This document shows positions 34,462-44,145 of a stretch of 64,000 nt of DNA, piece after piece. Location: assembly GCF_004923315.1 (NCBI RefSeq), contig NZ_CP039645.1, positions 353,001-417,000 of the forward strand, given 5' to 3'. The first letter of the stretch is position 1, and each line of letters starts with the position of its first letter. The notes below the pieces were generated by a model, which saw only the letters and a list, made by a program, of their open reading frames with translations, ran no database searches and was not told where the DNA came from. The position numbers and the translations under genes are program-made. This stretch comes from Azospirillum sp. TSA2s. Its GTDB lineage: Bacteria; Pseudomonadota; Alphaproteobacteria; Azospirillales; Azospirillaceae.

Positions 34462-35844
34462 ATGCTTGGACTGTCGTTGGGGGAGAAGCTCCGCAACTGG
34501 TTCGTCGAGGAGGAGCCCGCCGCAACCGCCCCCTCGTCGCGGAGCGAAACGGCGAACGACACGGATGTCGAGCGGATGAGAGCGCTGGAGCGGCGGCTGA
34601 AGGTCCTGCTGGCCCAGCCGCAACTGCTCTCCGCCGGCCGCATCCATATGCTGAACCTCGACACCTTGCGTGCGAGCCTCGGCCCCGCCTGGGATGAATT
34701 GCGCGACCGCGTTCACAACTCTGCCGACCGCATCATCAACCGCCACATCGACGGTAAGGACGTCCAGTTCCGCAGCGGTGACGGCGAATACATCATCGTC
34801 TTCGCGACGCTGAGCAGGCAGGCCGCGTCGCTCGTCTGCGCCAAGATCGCCGAAGAACTGTACCGGCTTTTCCTGGGCGATCCCAAACTGGCCGAGATCA
34901 CCGTCTCCACGGCCGTCGGCGCGGTGGATGGAAAGCTGCTGTTCGAACACGCCTCCGTCGCGGACCTCCTGTCGGCCGTCGAGCAGACGGTGGAGGCGAA
35001 CGGCCCGGAGGAGCAGGCCGCCGCTTCGACGGCTCCGCCCCCGCCGACCGCCGCGGCCGGTGCGGCGGAGCCGCGCAAGCTGAAGCTGTCACAGTTGGAG
35101 ATGGCGCAGATCGGCACCATGTACCGCCCGCTGTGGGATGTCGGCCGGCAGGTGATCTCCACCTACATGTGCACGCCGGTCCGCCGCTTTCCCGACGGGA
35201 CCTCGGTCGAAGGGATGCTGGCGCTGTCCGGGGTCAGCGAACCGCAGCAGTTGGCCAAGGTCGACATCGACACGCTGGCCGACACGGTGGAAATCCTGGA
35301 CGAGCTGTTCCGCAACAAGTTCCGGCTGATGGTGTCGGTTCCCGTCTGTTTCGAGACGCTGGCGGCGCGCCGGACCCGGCAGGATTATCTGGCGATCTGC
35401 CAATCGGTGCCGGATTATCTTCGCCCCTTTCTGATCTTCGAATTCCTGCGCTTTCCCGCCGGCGTGCCCAGCGGCCGGATGAGCGAGTTGGTCAACGAGG
35501 TGCGGCCGTTCTGCCGCTGGACCTTCCTGCGCGTGGAATGCCGGCAGCAGAGCTTTGCAAGCCTGTCGGGAACCGGCCTGACCGGCCTCACCACCATGAT
35601 CTCGTCCGACCGCGGCACCGAGGCCAGGATCATGGAGGACATGAACAGCTTCGTCGCGGCGGCGGAGCGGGCGAATTTGAAGACCTGCATCGTCGGCATC
35701 ACCTCGACCAGCCTCGCGGTCGCGGCACGGGCGGCCGGGACCACGCTGATCGCCGGCGACCGGATCGGCCGCGCCGGGGAAATCCCCCAGCATATGCTGC
35801 GCTTCGGCTGGCAGGACCTGTTCCTGCGGGAGTCCGTGCGCTGA
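34462..35844 (+). CDS. Degenerate GGDEF-EAL-like signalling protein
   Basis: A 460-residue soluble protein. Residues about 60-175 look like a GGDEF domain with a broken active site: RSGDGEYIIVF replaces the RxGGDEFxxxx motif (GDGEY at about 106-110), followed by helix and ITVSTAVGAVDG, the usual end of the fold. After a Pro/Ala linker (about 180-205), residues 210-455 follow an EAL-type order (YRPLWDVGRQVIS, LDELFRNKFRLMVSVPVCFE, FLIFEFLRFPAG, TTLIAGDRIG) but lack the EAL/ExLxR signature and metal-binding acids. It should be neither cyclase nor phosphodiesterase and may act as a scaffold or ligand sensor. The fold assignment is by eye; an unrelated fold cannot be excluded. The start at 34462 is better spaced from AGAGGA than 34456. 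Confidence 0.65.
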   Translation: MLGLSLGEKLRNWFVEEEPAATAPSSRSETANDTDVERMRALERRLKVLLAQPQLLSAGRIHMLNLDTLRASLGPAWDELRDRVHNSADRIINRHIDGKDVQFRSGDGEYIIVFATLSRQAASLVCAKIAEELYRLFLGDPKLAEITVSTAVGAVDGKLLFEHASVADLLSAVEQTVEANGPEEQAAASTAPPPPTAAAGAAEPRKLKLSQLEMAQIGTMYRPLWDVGRQVISTYMCTPVRRFPDGTSVEGMLALSGVSEPQQLAKVDIDTLADTVEILDELFRNKFRLMVSVPVCFETLAARRTRQDYLAICQSVPDYLRPFLIFEFLRFPAGVPSGRMSELVNEVRPFCRWTFLRVECRQQSFASLSGTGLTGLTTMISSDRGTEARIMEDMNSFVAAAERANLKTCIVGITSTSLAVAARAAGTTLIAGDRIGRAGEIPQHMLRFGWQDLFLRESVR

Positions 35845-35920
35845 CAGGCGGCCGGCCACGCTGAGGGCCGGCCCGACCGCAATCGTTCCGTGGTGATCTC
35901 TCAGGACAGGAGGTTCCACC

Positions 35921-38284
35921 ATGCCAGGTGCCCTCGGACGTTCGAACAGGTTCATCAGAACCCTTGCCACCGATGCCGCCGATCTCTGCGACGCTCCGAG
36001 GCGGCTTGCCTTCGATGACGATCCGCCGGCTTTCGTCCTCGGCTTCGTCTCGCCGGCGCTGCCATTTGCGAATGTCGCGGAGGACCTGCGCTCGGTTCTT
36101 CCCCAGGAAAGCAGGCTGGTGCTGGTGTCGACGGCGGGGGAGCTGTGTTCGGGAGTGCCCGGCGGCCTCTACCATCCCGGCGAACGGCGGGACGGCATCG
36201 TTCTTCAGGCCTTCAGCAGCGACCTGTTCGCCGATGTCAGCATCCACAGCGTTCCCCTGCACAGCGAGGACATCCGCACCGGCAGCATACGCCTCTCCCA
36301 TGAACAGCGCGTCGACGCGATCCGCCGGGAGTTGGAGGCCATCGAGCCGGCATTCCCGCTCGACTGTCACGACACGGTGGCGCTGCTGTTCATCGACGGG
36401 CTGTCCGCCAGCGAGAGCTGCCTGATGGAGGCGATCTATGCCTCCGGCCGTTTTCCCGTGCTGTTCGTCGGCGGTTCCGCCGGCGGCACTTTGGATTTCC
36501 TGAACACATGGGTTTATGACGGCCGCCGGGTGCTGGACAATCACGCGGTCATCGCCTTCCTGCGGATGGCTCCAGGCAAGCGCTACGGGGTCTTCAAATC
36601 GCAGAATTTCCGCAAGACCGGGCTGTCCTTCACCATCCTGGACTGTGATCCGATCCGGCGCACGGTGACGAGCGTCATCGATCCCGAAAACCTGGAGGTC
36701 ACCGGCTTCATCGATGCCCTGTGCCGGAGCCTCCAGTGCCAGCCCGACGAGCTTGAGCGCCTGCTGGTCTCCCACACCTTCGCCGTCGAGCTGGACAGCG
36801 GGCTTTTCGTGCGCTCGGTGGCGGGAATCAACCGTGCGAAGGGACGGGTCTCCTTTTTCTGCGACGTCAACGCCGGTGACGAGCTGTTTCTGGTCGAGGC
36901 CACCGATTTCATCGGGCAGACGAAAAGCGATTTCGCGGCTTTTCTCCGCGACAAGCCCGGACCGGTCGGAGGCATTCTCAACGACTGTGTCCTGCGGCGG
37001 ATCAACAACGGTCCGAACCTGACGGGGATGACGGTTTTCGACGATCTTCCGGTGGCAGGCTTTTCAACCTTCGGCGAAATCCTGGGCATCAACGTCAACC
37101 AGACGCTTTCCGCGCTTTTCTTCTTCGCCGACGACGGCGAGGGAGATCCGGCGGGACATGGCGGATTCCGTGACGATTACGTTGCCCGCTTTCCGATCCA
37201 TTACGGGCACTTCCAGAATTATTTCCATCGCGCCCGAAATACCCGGTTGCGCATGCTGAACCGGCTGCGGCAGAGCCTGATCCGCGATCTGGTCGGTCGC
37301 GGCGACGCCCCCGGCACGCTCTATGGACGCGTCAAGCAGATCGGCGCCTATACCGAGCAGATCGCCACTCAAGCCGCCGATCCGCTGGGCTCCGCGGTCG
37401 ACGATCTGCTGGATGCCGTCCGGCAGGCGACGGAGGAGCGGGAAGCGGTGGCCGAAGTGCTGAGCCTGCGGGAGGCGGAACTGCGCTTCGCCGAAGAGCG
37501 CCGCCGCACGGCCGAAACCCGCGCGGAGCTGGAGGGTCAACTGCGGGAGGCCCAGAAGCTGGAGGCTTTGGGCTGTCTGGCGGGCGGTCTGGCGCATGAG
37601 ATCAACAACATGCTGCAACCGATCATCGGCTTGACCGAACTGGTCATGGAGGATGTGCCGCCGGACTGCCAGGCACAGAAGAATCTCGCCAGGGTGATCG
37701 AAGCCGCGCAGCGCGCCCAGCGGATCACCCAGCAGGTGCTGACCTTCAGCCATTCCGATCCGGCGGCGACCGGTCCGCTGCAACTGGGATCCGCCTTGCG
37801 CAATGTGGCCGACATGGTCGACGTGCTGGTCCCCCGGAACGTCGAACTCGTCTGGCGGATCGCGACCACCCCTCTGATGGTCCGCGCCGACGAGACGCAG
37901 ATGGCGCAGTTGCTGATAAACCTGATCCGCAACGCGGCCGATGCGATCGGGCCATCGGGGGGAACGATCGAGATCGCGGCAGACGCGGTCCAGCTCGATG
38001 GGGCGACGGACGGGGCATGGCCGCACCCGGCCGGCCGCTATGCCGCCCTGACCGTCCGCGACACCGGGTGCGGAATGGATGCGGCGACGCTGGCCCGGAT
38101 TTTCGATCCCTTCTTCACCACCAAGACCGTGGGACATGGCACAGGGTTGGGTCTCCCCGTGGTGCATGGCATCGTCGCCGGCTGGGGCGGTCACATCCAT
38201 GCAGACAGCGGCGTGGGGCAGGGGACCACGATACGCGTCCTGTTGCCGGTCATTCCGCCGGAACCGGCCGATCCGTGGTCGTGA
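35921..38284 (+). CDS. FIST-domain sensor histidine kinase
   Basis: A 787-residue cytoplasmic kinase with no signal peptide or membrane helix. Residues about 35-240 fit FIST_N (RLVLVSTAGELCSG, LLFIDGLSASESCLMEAIYA, VLFVGGSAGGTLDF) and about 245-400 FIST_C (FAVELDSGLFVRSVAGINRA, FDDLPVAGFSTFGEILG). A coiled coil (about 490-545) leads to a HisKA region with H559 in AGGLAHEINNMLQPIIG, and an HATPase_c domain follows (NLIRNAADAIG, VRDTGCGMD, FDPFFTTKTVGHGTGLGLPV). FIST domains are thought to bind small ligands such as amino acids. It lacks a receiver; the single-domain regulator two genes upstream is the probable partner. AGGAGG precedes the ATG. Confidence 0.9.
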   Translation: MPGALGRSNRFIRTLATDAADLCDAPRRLAFDDDPPAFVLGFVSPALPFANVAEDLRSVLPQESRLVLVSTAGELCSGVPGGLYHPGERRDGIVLQAFSSDLFADVSIHSVPLHSEDIRTGSIRLSHEQRVDAIRRELEAIEPAFPLDCHDTVALLFIDGLSASESCLMEAIYASGRFPVLFVGGSAGGTLDFLNTWVYDGRRVLDNHAVIAFLRMAPGKRYGVFKSQNFRKTGLSFTILDCDPIRRTVTSVIDPENLEVTGFIDALCRSLQCQPDELERLLVSHTFAVELDSGLFVRSVAGINRAKGRVSFFCDVNAGDELFLVEATDFIGQTKSDFAAFLRDKPGPVGGILNDCVLRRINNGPNLTGMTVFDDLPVAGFSTFGEILGINVNQTLSALFFFADDGEGDPAGHGGFRDDYVARFPIHYGHFQNYFHRARNTRLRMLNRLRQSLIRDLVGRGDAPGTLYGRVKQIGAYTEQIATQAADPLGSAVDDLLDAVRQATEEREAVAEVLSLREAELRFAEERRRTAETRAELEGQLREAQKLEALGCLAGGLAHEINNMLQPIIGLTELVMEDVPPDCQAQKNLARVIEAAQRAQRITQQVLTFSHSDPAATGPLQLGSALRNVADMVDVLVPRNVELVWRIATTPLMVRADETQMAQLLINLIRNAADAIGPSGGTIEIAADAVQLDGATDGAWPHPAGRYAALTVRDTGCGMDAATLARIFDPFFTTKTVGHGTGLGLPVVHGIVAGWGGHIHADSGVGQGTTIRVLLPVIPPEPADPWS

Positions 38285-38301
38285 ACCGGGAACAGCGCCG
38301 T

Positions 38302-40494
38302 CTACAACGCACTCTTGTGCCGGCCGGCCGCGGCCCCGGCGTCCGGCGCGTCCTCGTCCAGACTGTGCAGGACGGCGCCGGCGGCCAGGGTCCGGGCATC
38401 TTCCCCGGGCGGTGATCCGGCGGGGCCGTTCACCGTCGCCTCGCCTGCGAAGCGGACCGTCACCTCGCGATGGGCGAAGCGGATGCCCTCGCGGCGGAAC
38501 AGGGCGTGGAGTTCCTGGAACACCCGCTTGCGGACGTCCCACTGGTCGCCGGGGCGGGTCATGAACTTGACGCGGAGGATCATCGCCGAATCCTCCATCT
38601 GGATGACGCCCTGCGATTTCAGCGGCTGCAGAAACTTCGGCCCCAGTTCCGGATCCTCCAGCAGGGCCTGCCCGAGCTGCTTGATGTGCTTGCGGACCTT
38701 TTCGACATCGGTGTCGTAGGTGATGCGCAGCGGCAGCTTCATGATCACCCAGTCGCGCGAATAGTTGGTCAACTGGTGGATTTCGCCGAAGGGCACGGTG
38801 TGCAGGGGGCCGCGATGGTGGCGAAGCTGCATCGACCGCACCGAGATCTTCTCCACCGTGCCGCGGATGGCCCCGATCTCGATGTACTCGCCCTTGCGGA
38901 AGGCGTCGTCGATCAGGAAGAAGGCGCCGGAGAAGATGTCGCGGATCAGCGTCTGCGCGCCGAAGCCGATGGCGATGCCGGCGATGCCCGCCCCGGCGAA
39001 CAGCGGCGCGATGTTGACCCCGAGATCCATCAGCACGGTGACCAGCACCGCGCCGACGATCGAAAGAAGGACGAAGTTGCGCACCAGCGGCAGCAGCGTC
39101 GCCAGCCGGCTGGCCGAGCCGTGGCCGCCCCCCTCGTCGCCCGGAACGGTGCCGGCCACCGGCCCCTCCTCGGCGATCCGGCGGTCGATCCAGATGCGGA
39201 TGCTCTGGTGGAAGACGTAGCCGATCAGGGAGATCGCCATGATGCTGATGAGGTGCTCGGCCGCATCGCCCTGCATGCGCGGGATGTTCCACACCGACAG
39301 GGTCACGGTCACCCCGGCCGCGGCGGCCAGGATGCCCGCGACCCGCCGGGCCAGCGCCTCGTAGCTGTCGAGCGCGGCGACCGGCGGGGGAGAGGAGGGC
39401 AGGGCGCGCCGCGGGTGGAACAGCCGATGGGTGGCGTAAGTGACGGTGGCATAGACGGCGAAAATAGCCCCGGCGACCGCATAGGCGCCGAGCAGCAGCG
39501 GCAGTTCGGTCGGCCAGCCCAGGATCAGTCGGTTGACCAGCGCTGCCCACGCGCAGCCCAAATAGGAAACCACCACGGGAAACCACAGGCGCAGGCCCAG
39601 CCGTTCGAGCGGCGCGAGCGTTTCGGCGTCGCGCCCGGCAAGGAGGACGCTGTCAACCGTCCGCCGGTGGACATAGAGTGCGCCGACCGTCGCCAGCACG
39701 GTCAGCAGCCCGAATAGCGCAACCAGCACCGCATGGGGATCGGCGGGCATCCCCAGCGCCTCCAGCCAGATGGTGCCGGTCATCAGGGCGACGCCAACGG
39801 CACCGCTGGCGGTCAGGTCGCGCCGCAGCCGATCAACGCCGGGAGGCAGCACCAGCCGCCAGAACAGGCTGATGGCCCAGACCAGCAGATATCCAACTCC
39901 GACGAGGATGACAGTCTTCTCGGTCATCGGCGTCGGATCCGGGATCAGCGCGGTGGCGAGCCCGAACGCGATCATGCTGGCGAGGATCATGCCGACCGCC
40001 GTCATCAGCGCACGGGCGACCAGCCCCGGAAAGCGCGCCGCCAGTTCCGAACCACCCGGTTTCGGCCCGTCGCGGTGCGGCAGCAGGCGGCGGGCGACCG
40101 GCCGCTCATAGAAGACATGCTGCACCGTATGACCCACGGCCAGCAGGGCGATGATCAGGCCGATGACCCGCAGGAAGTGGCCGGGATGACCGGTCGGGCT
40201 CTGGGCCGTCAGGGTCGCCACGATGGCCGACGGAATGTCCGGCGTGGCGCGGAGCCGCTGGGCGAGCTTGCCGCGGAATCCGGCCATACGGTCCTGTCCC
40301 TCGCTCAGCATCTTCATCATCATGTCGTCGGTCCCGCCCGGCGCGGCGGTGGCGGCCGGCCCGGGAGAGGGGGCCACCGTCGAGATCGCCTGGGCCGAAG
40401 CCCCGGCCGCCGGCAGGAGCACCATCAGCAAAAGCAGCGCGCCGATCCTGAGCCGGAAGCGGGGGGCGCTCGTAATAAGCAAACCTGTATGCAT
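38302..40494 (-). CDS. Large MscS-family mechanosensitive channel
   Basis: A 730-residue inner-membrane protein, much longer than MscS (286). It has an N-terminal signal-like segment (residues about 15-38), a periplasmic region, and about eight to nine hydrophobic helices before the conserved MscS core at about 480-700. The pore helix is APLFAGAGIAGIAIGFGAQT with LIRDIFSGAFFLIDDAFRKGEYIEI following, then the beta domain (GTVEKISVRSMQLRHHRGPL) and cytoplasmic vestibule. The long N-terminal helix bundle is of the YbdG/MscK-like kind. It releases solutes on hypo-osmotic shock in this family, a sensible companion to ectoine use but not linked by operon. Confidence 0.9.
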   Translation of the reverse strand: MHTGLLITSAPRFRLRIGALLLLMVLLPAAGASAQAISTVAPSPGPAATAAPGGTDDMMMKMLSEGQDRMAGFRGKLAQRLRATPDIPSAIVATLTAQSPTGHPGHFLRVIGLIIALLAVGHTVQHVFYERPVARRLLPHRDGPKPGGSELAARFPGLVARALMTAVGMILASMIAFGLATALIPDPTPMTEKTVILVGVGYLLVWAISLFWRLVLPPGVDRLRRDLTASGAVGVALMTGTIWLEALGMPADPHAVLVALFGLLTVLATVGALYVHRRTVDSVLLAGRDAETLAPLERLGLRLWFPVVVSYLGCAWAALVNRLILGWPTELPLLLGAYAVAGAIFAVYATVTYATHRLFHPRRALPSSPPPVAALDSYEALARRVAGILAAAAGVTVTLSVWNIPRMQGDAAEHLISIMAISLIGYVFHQSIRIWIDRRIAEEGPVAGTVPGDEGGGHGSASRLATLLPLVRNFVLLSIVGAVLVTVLMDLGVNIAPLFAGAGIAGIAIGFGAQTLIRDIFSGAFFLIDDAFRKGEYIEIGAIRGTVEKISVRSMQLRHHRGPLHTVPFGEIHQLTNYSRDWVIMKLPLRITYDTDVEKVRKHIKQLGQALLEDPELGPKFLQPLKSQGVIQMEDSAMILRVKFMTRPGDQWDVRKRVFQELHALFRREGIRFAHREVTVRFAGEATVNGPAGSPPGEDARTLAAGAVLHSLDEDAPDAGAAAGRHKSAL

Positions 40495-40625
40495 GGCGTG
40501 GCTTCGCGATCCGTGGCGGGCGACGCCATCAGAATAGCTCAGCTCACGCGGCGGGGAAGCGTATCGCGGTCGGTTGGAGCAAGTTGCACGTCAGAATAGA
40601 ACCTGCCCAGCTTACACACTAAAAA

Positions 40626-40662
40626 CGCATAAGCATTATTATGGAAAGCTATCCCTTATGCG
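40626..40662. promoter_or_regulatory. Inverted repeat CGCATAAG/CTTATGCG
   Basis: Perfect 8-bp arms (40626-40633 and 40655-40662) enclose an AT-rich 21-bp centre (CATTATTATGGAAAG...). It lies upstream of the MscS gene and downstream of sdaA, both minus strand, so it may be the MscS promoter/operator or the sdaA terminator. Confidence 0.4.
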
Positions 40663-40689
40663 ACATCGCATGACGGGTGGCTCCGGCGA

Positions 40690-42072
40690 TCAGCACTCCG
40701 GCAGATTGACCGCCAGTCCGCCCAGGCTGGTTTCCTTGAATTTGCTGCTCATTTCCTCGCCGGTCTGCCGCATCGCCTGGATGCAATTGTCCAGCGGCAT
40801 GAAATGCTGGCCGTCGCCACGCAGCGCCAGGGATGCCGCGGCAACCGCCTTGGTGGCGCCGATGGCGTTGCGTTCGATGCACGGCACCTGCACCAGCCCG
40901 GCAACCGGGTCGCAGGTCATGCCGAGGTGATGCTCCAGCGCGATCTCCGCCGCATTTTCCACCTGCTCCGGCGTTCCGCCCAGAACGGCGCAAAGACCGG
41001 CGGCGGCCATGGCGGCGGCGGACCCGACCTCGCCCTGGCAACCGGCCTCGGCTCCGGAGATCGAGGCGTTGTGCTTGATCAGGCCGCCGATCGCCGCGGC
41101 GGTCAGCAGGAAATCGGCGACCTTGGCCGGTTCGGCGCCGGCGCAATGGTCGAGGTAATAGCGGATCACCGCCGGCACGACGCCGGCAGCCCCGTTTGTC
41201 GGCGCGGTCACCACCTTGCCGCCGGCCGCATTCTCCTCGTTCACCGCCATCGCGTAGACGCTCAGCCAGTCGTATGCGACATGCGGCTGGCTCGAATTAA
41301 CGCCGCGTTCCCGCAGCAACTGCTGGTGGATGGCCTTGGCCCGCCGCTTCACCTTCAGGCTACCGGGCAACTGGCCGTCCAGGCTCAATCCGCGTTCGAT
41401 GCAGCCGTTCATCACCACCCAGATGCGGTTCAGGCCGTCGTCCAGCGCCGGCCCGGAGTGATGCACCAGCTCGTTGGCGCGCTTCATGGCGGCAATCGAC
41501 AGGCCGCTTTCCCTGGCCATGCGCAGCATGGTTGAGGCACGCTCGAAGGGATAGGGCCAGTCGGCGCTCCCCCCGCGGGACGCGGTCGGGGCCGCTTCCC
41601 GCTCGGCCGCCGTGACGACGAAGCCGCCGCCGATGGAATAGAAGGTTTCGGACAGCAGAACCGTCCCCTGCCCGTCCAGCGCCTCAAAGACCAGCCCGTT
41701 GGCGTGGCCCGGCAGCGCCGGCCCGAAGTCGAACACCACGTCGGCCTCGGGATCGAACGCCAGGGCCGGCAGGCCGGGAGGAGTCAGCGTGCGCCCGTTC
41801 CGAAGCTCGGCGATGCGGCGGTCGGCCTCGTCGACGTCCAGACTGTCCGGCCGGTAGCCGAGCAGGCCGAGCACCACCGCCCGGTCGGTCGCGTGGCCCT
41901 TGCCGGTGAAGGCGAGCGAGCCGTGCAGCCGGACCCGGACGGCGACAGGCGCCGCCCCGCTCCACTCCCGCAGCATGTCGAGGAACCGCACCGCAGCGGT
42001 CATCGGCCCCATCGTGTGCGACGAGGATGGGCCGATGCCGATCTTGAACACATCGAGTACGCTGAGGAACAT
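40690..42072 (-). CDS. sdaA: L-serine ammonia-lyase (Fe-S type)
   Basis: A 460-residue single-chain L-serine dehydratase that deaminates serine to pyruvate. The beta domain begins [16 protein letters not shown] (residues about 10-25), and the alpha domain carries [40 protein letters not shown], and the [4Fe-4S] cysteines in [13 protein letters not shown] and [10 protein letters not shown]. It is downstream of glyA and the sox genes on the same strand, which fits the sarcosine-glycine-serine-pyruvate route known from Pseudomonas. A 218-bp spacer with nested inverted repeats separates it from glyA. Confidence 0.93.
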   Translation of the reverse strand: MFLSVLDVFKIGIGPSSSHTMGPMTAAVRFLDMLREWSGAAPVAVRVRLHGSLAFTGKGHATDRAVVLGLLGYRPDSLDVDEADRRIAELRNGRTLTPPGLPALAFDPEADVVFDFGPALPGHANGLVFEALDGQGTVLLSETFYSIGGGFVVTAAEREAAPTASRGGSADWPYPFERASTMLRMARESGLSIAAMKRANELVHHSGPALDDGLNRIWVVMNGCIERGLSLDGQLPGSLKVKRRAKAIHQQLLRERGVNSSQPHVAYDWLSVYAMAVNEENAAGGKVVTAPTNGAAGVVPAVIRYYLDHCAGAEPAKVADFLLTAAAIGGLIKHNASISGAEAGCQGEVGSAAAMAAAGLCAVLGGTPEQVENAAEIALEHHLGMTCDPVAGLVQVPCIERNAIGATKAVAAASLALRGDGQHFMPLDNCIQAMRQTGEEMSSKFKETSLGGLAVNLPEC

Positions 42073-42085
42073 CGGGCACCTCGTC

Positions 42086-42291
42086 AGAGTTTGTGAGTTT
42101 TCAGAAGCTCTTATCGGCCGTCATCCCCGCGAAGGCGGGGATCCAGGCGGTTCCGCGTCTAAGCTCTTAGAACGGTTGGATTCCCGCCTTCGCGGAAATG
42201 ACGGCCGAGAGATGCTCATGATGAGATCCGGTGCGAAGCGGTTCGAACTTGAAGCGTCTCTCAGCAGGACTCACAAAAACTCACAAACTCT
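42086..42291. repeat. Nested inverted-repeat element between glyA and sdaA
   Basis: The outer 16-bp arms AGAGTTTGTGAGTTTT (42086-42101) and AAAACTCACAAACTCT (42276-42291) are perfect. Inside, 29-bp arms at 42116-42144 and 42178-42206 match with three mismatches; each contains its own hairpin of the common proteobacterial CGTCATCCCCGCGAAGGCGG type. The centre holds the palindrome TCTAAGCTCTTAGA (42158-42171). No gene is inside. It resembles a small non-autonomous palindromic element (MITE/REP-like) and can fold in RNA between glyA and sdaA. Confidence 0.75.
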
Positions 42292-43565
42292 CAAGCGTAA
42301 ATCGGGAAGCGCTCGCACAGTTCCCGGACCACGCCATGCACCCGCTTCTCGACCTCGGCGTTGCCGTCCGGGCCGGCTTCGGCCAGGGCGTCGACGACGG
42401 TCAGGATCAGTTCGCCGATGCGGGCGAACTCCGCCTCGCCGAAGCCGCGGGTGGTGCCCGCAGCGGTGCCCAGCCGGATGCCGGAGGTCACCGCCGGCTT
42501 TTCCGGGTCGAAGGGGATGGCGTTCTTGTTGCAGGTCAGCCCGGCACGCTCCAGCGCGCGCTCGGCGTCGCGGCCCTTGACGCCCTTCGGCCGCAGGTCG
42601 ACCAGCACCATGTGGCAGTCGGTGCCGCCGGAGACGATGTCCAGCCCGCCCTTCACCAGCGTGTCGGACAGCACCCTGGCATTGGCCACCACCTGCCCGG
42701 CATAGGCCTTGAACTCCGGCGTCAGCGCCTCGCCGAAGGCGACCGCCTTGGCGGCGATGACATGCATCAGCGGCCCGCCCTGGTTGCCCGGGAACACCGC
42801 CGAATTGAACTTCTTCGCCAGCGCCTCGTCATTGGTCAGGATCATGCCGCCGCGAGGGCCCCTCAGGGTCTTGTGCGTGGTGGTGGTCACCACATGGGCA
42901 TGGGGCAGCGGGTCCGGATAATAGCCGGTGGCGACCAGCCCGGCATAATGGGCCATGTCCACCATCAGATAGGCGCCGATCTCGTCGGCGATGCGGCGGA
43001 ACTCGGCGAAGTCGATCACCCGCGGATAAGCCGAGGCGCCGGCGACGATCAGCTTCGGCTTGGTTTCCAGCGCCTTGGCCCGCAACGCTTCGTAATCGAT
43101 CCGCTGATCGGTCTCGCGCACCTCATAGCTGACGATGTCGAACCATTTGCCCGACATCGTCACCGGCGAACCATGGGTCAGATGGCCGCCATGGGCCAGC
43201 GACATGCCCATCACCCGGTCGCCCGGCTGCAGCAGGGCCAGGAACACGGCCTGATTGGCCTGGGCGCCCGAATGCGGCTGGACATTGACGAATCCGGCGC
43301 CGAACAGCGTCTTGGCGCGGTCGATGGCGATCGTCTCCACCTCGTCCACGAACTGGCAGCCACCGTAATAGCGGCGGCCCGGATAGCCTTCGGCGTACTT
43401 GTTGGTGAGGATCGACCCCTGCGCGGCCAGCACGTCCGCCGAGACGATGTTTTCCGAGGCGATCAGCTCGATCTCGTACTTCTGGCGGTTCAGTTCGCGA
43501 TCGATGGCCGCCGCAATCGCCGTATCGGCAAGATCGGGCTTCGGCAGTGACTGATGACGGTTCAT
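42291..43565 (-). CDS. glyA: Serine hydroxymethyltransferase
   Basis: A 424-residue PLP enzyme. Its N-terminus has [11 protein letters not shown], and the PLP lysine is K232 in [19 protein letters not shown]. It joins glycine and 5,10-methylene-tetrahydrofolate to serine and THF. Placed directly downstream of soxG (15 bp), it would consume both the glycine and the methylene-THF made by sarcosine oxidase, and the serine formed is the substrate of the next enzyme, SdaA. A second housekeeping glyA elsewhere is likely but not visible here. The stop codon touches the end of the inverted-repeat element. Confidence 0.96.
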   Translation of the reverse strand: MNRHQSLPKPDLADTAIAAAIDRELNRQKYEIELIASENIVSADVLAAQGSILTNKYAEGYPGRRYYGGCQFVDEVETIAIDRAKTLFGAGFVNVQPHSGAQANQAVFLALLQPGDRVMGMSLAHGGHLTHGSPVTMSGKWFDIVSYEVRETDQRIDYEALRAKALETKPKLIVAGASAYPRVIDFAEFRRIADEIGAYLMVDMAHYAGLVATGYYPDPLPHAHVVTTTTHKTLRGPRGGMILTNDEALAKKFNSAVFPGNQGGPLMHVIAAKAVAFGEALTPEFKAYAGQVVANARVLSDTLVKGGLDIVSGGTDCHMVLVDLRPKGVKGRDAERALERAGLTCNKNAIPFDPEKPAVTSGIRLGTAAGTTRGFGEAEFARIGELILTVVDALAEAGPDGNAEVEKRVHGVVRELCERFPIYA

Positions 43566-43580
43566 GTGCGTTTCTCCCGA

Positions 43581-44135
43581 TCAGATGCCGAGCGCGATTT
43601 CGCGGCTGACGGCTTGCAGCAGGCCCCAGACATGGTCGGCGAAGGAGCGCCAGACCTCGATCCGGAAGCGGTTCTTGTCCTCGCGGATCAGGACGATCTG
43701 CGCCTTGTCGAAGATGGTGCGGCAGCCGCTGCCGACCGGCATCGCCTCGATGTCGAAGGCGATGGCCGAGCGCAGGGCGAGCGCCGCCGCCTCCCCTTCC
43801 ACCAGGATGCCGACCTCGCGATGGCCGATATCGACCAGGCTGTGCGGCTCCTGCAGGGCGGCGAAGGCCTCGGCGATGGCGTCGCTTTCGGCGACCGGCG
43901 CCAGCAGCACCCACTCGTCGGGGCCGAGCTGGAGCGCGCTCCGTCCGCCATTCTCCACCCTCCCGCCGATGCGGGTGGGAAGCGGCGTGCCGAAGGCGGC
44001 ACCGGCCGACTGCGCGGATGCCGGATCGATGCGCAGGCTGAAGCGGGCGACGTCCTCGGCCGCGCGGATGGTCAGCCTGCTGGTTCTGTCGCCGGCGATC
44101 GTCTTGCCCAGCAACGGGTGATTGGCCAGAAGCAA
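43581..44135 (-). CDS. soxG: Sarcosine oxidase gamma subunit
   Basis: A 184-residue small subunit of heterotetrameric sarcosine oxidase (SoxG family), with LRIDPASAQSAGAAFGTPLP and LGPDEWVLLAPVAESDAIAE, the usual blocks of the GcvT-like fold. The start is a TTG at 44135, chosen because AGGAGG lies 6 bp upstream and the product then has the family length; no ATG gives a better start. It follows soxA by 10 bp. The subunit is needed for assembly with SoxB, SoxD and SoxA. Confidence 0.87.
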   Translation of the reverse strand: MLLANHPLLGKTIAGDRTSRLTIRAAEDVARFSLRIDPASAQSAGAAFGTPLPTRIGGRVENGGRSALQLGPDEWVLLAPVAESDAIAEAFAALQEPHSLVDIGHREVGILVEGEAAALALRSAIAFDIEAMPVGSGCRTIFDKAQIVLIREDKNRFRIEVWRSFADHVWGLLQAVSREIALGI

Positions 44136-44145
44136 GGTAGGCCTC

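Noticed and set aside
37064..39586. Minus-strand frame of 840 codons over the FIST kinase and the MscS gene
   Set aside because: It spans two genes with clear domain motifs, and its own translation is Arg/Gly/Pro-rich low-complexity sequence.
42116..42206. CRISPR-like or attachment-site reading of the inverted repeats
   Set aside because: There are only two arms in opposite orientation, no direct repeats with spacers, no integrase and no tRNA end nearby.
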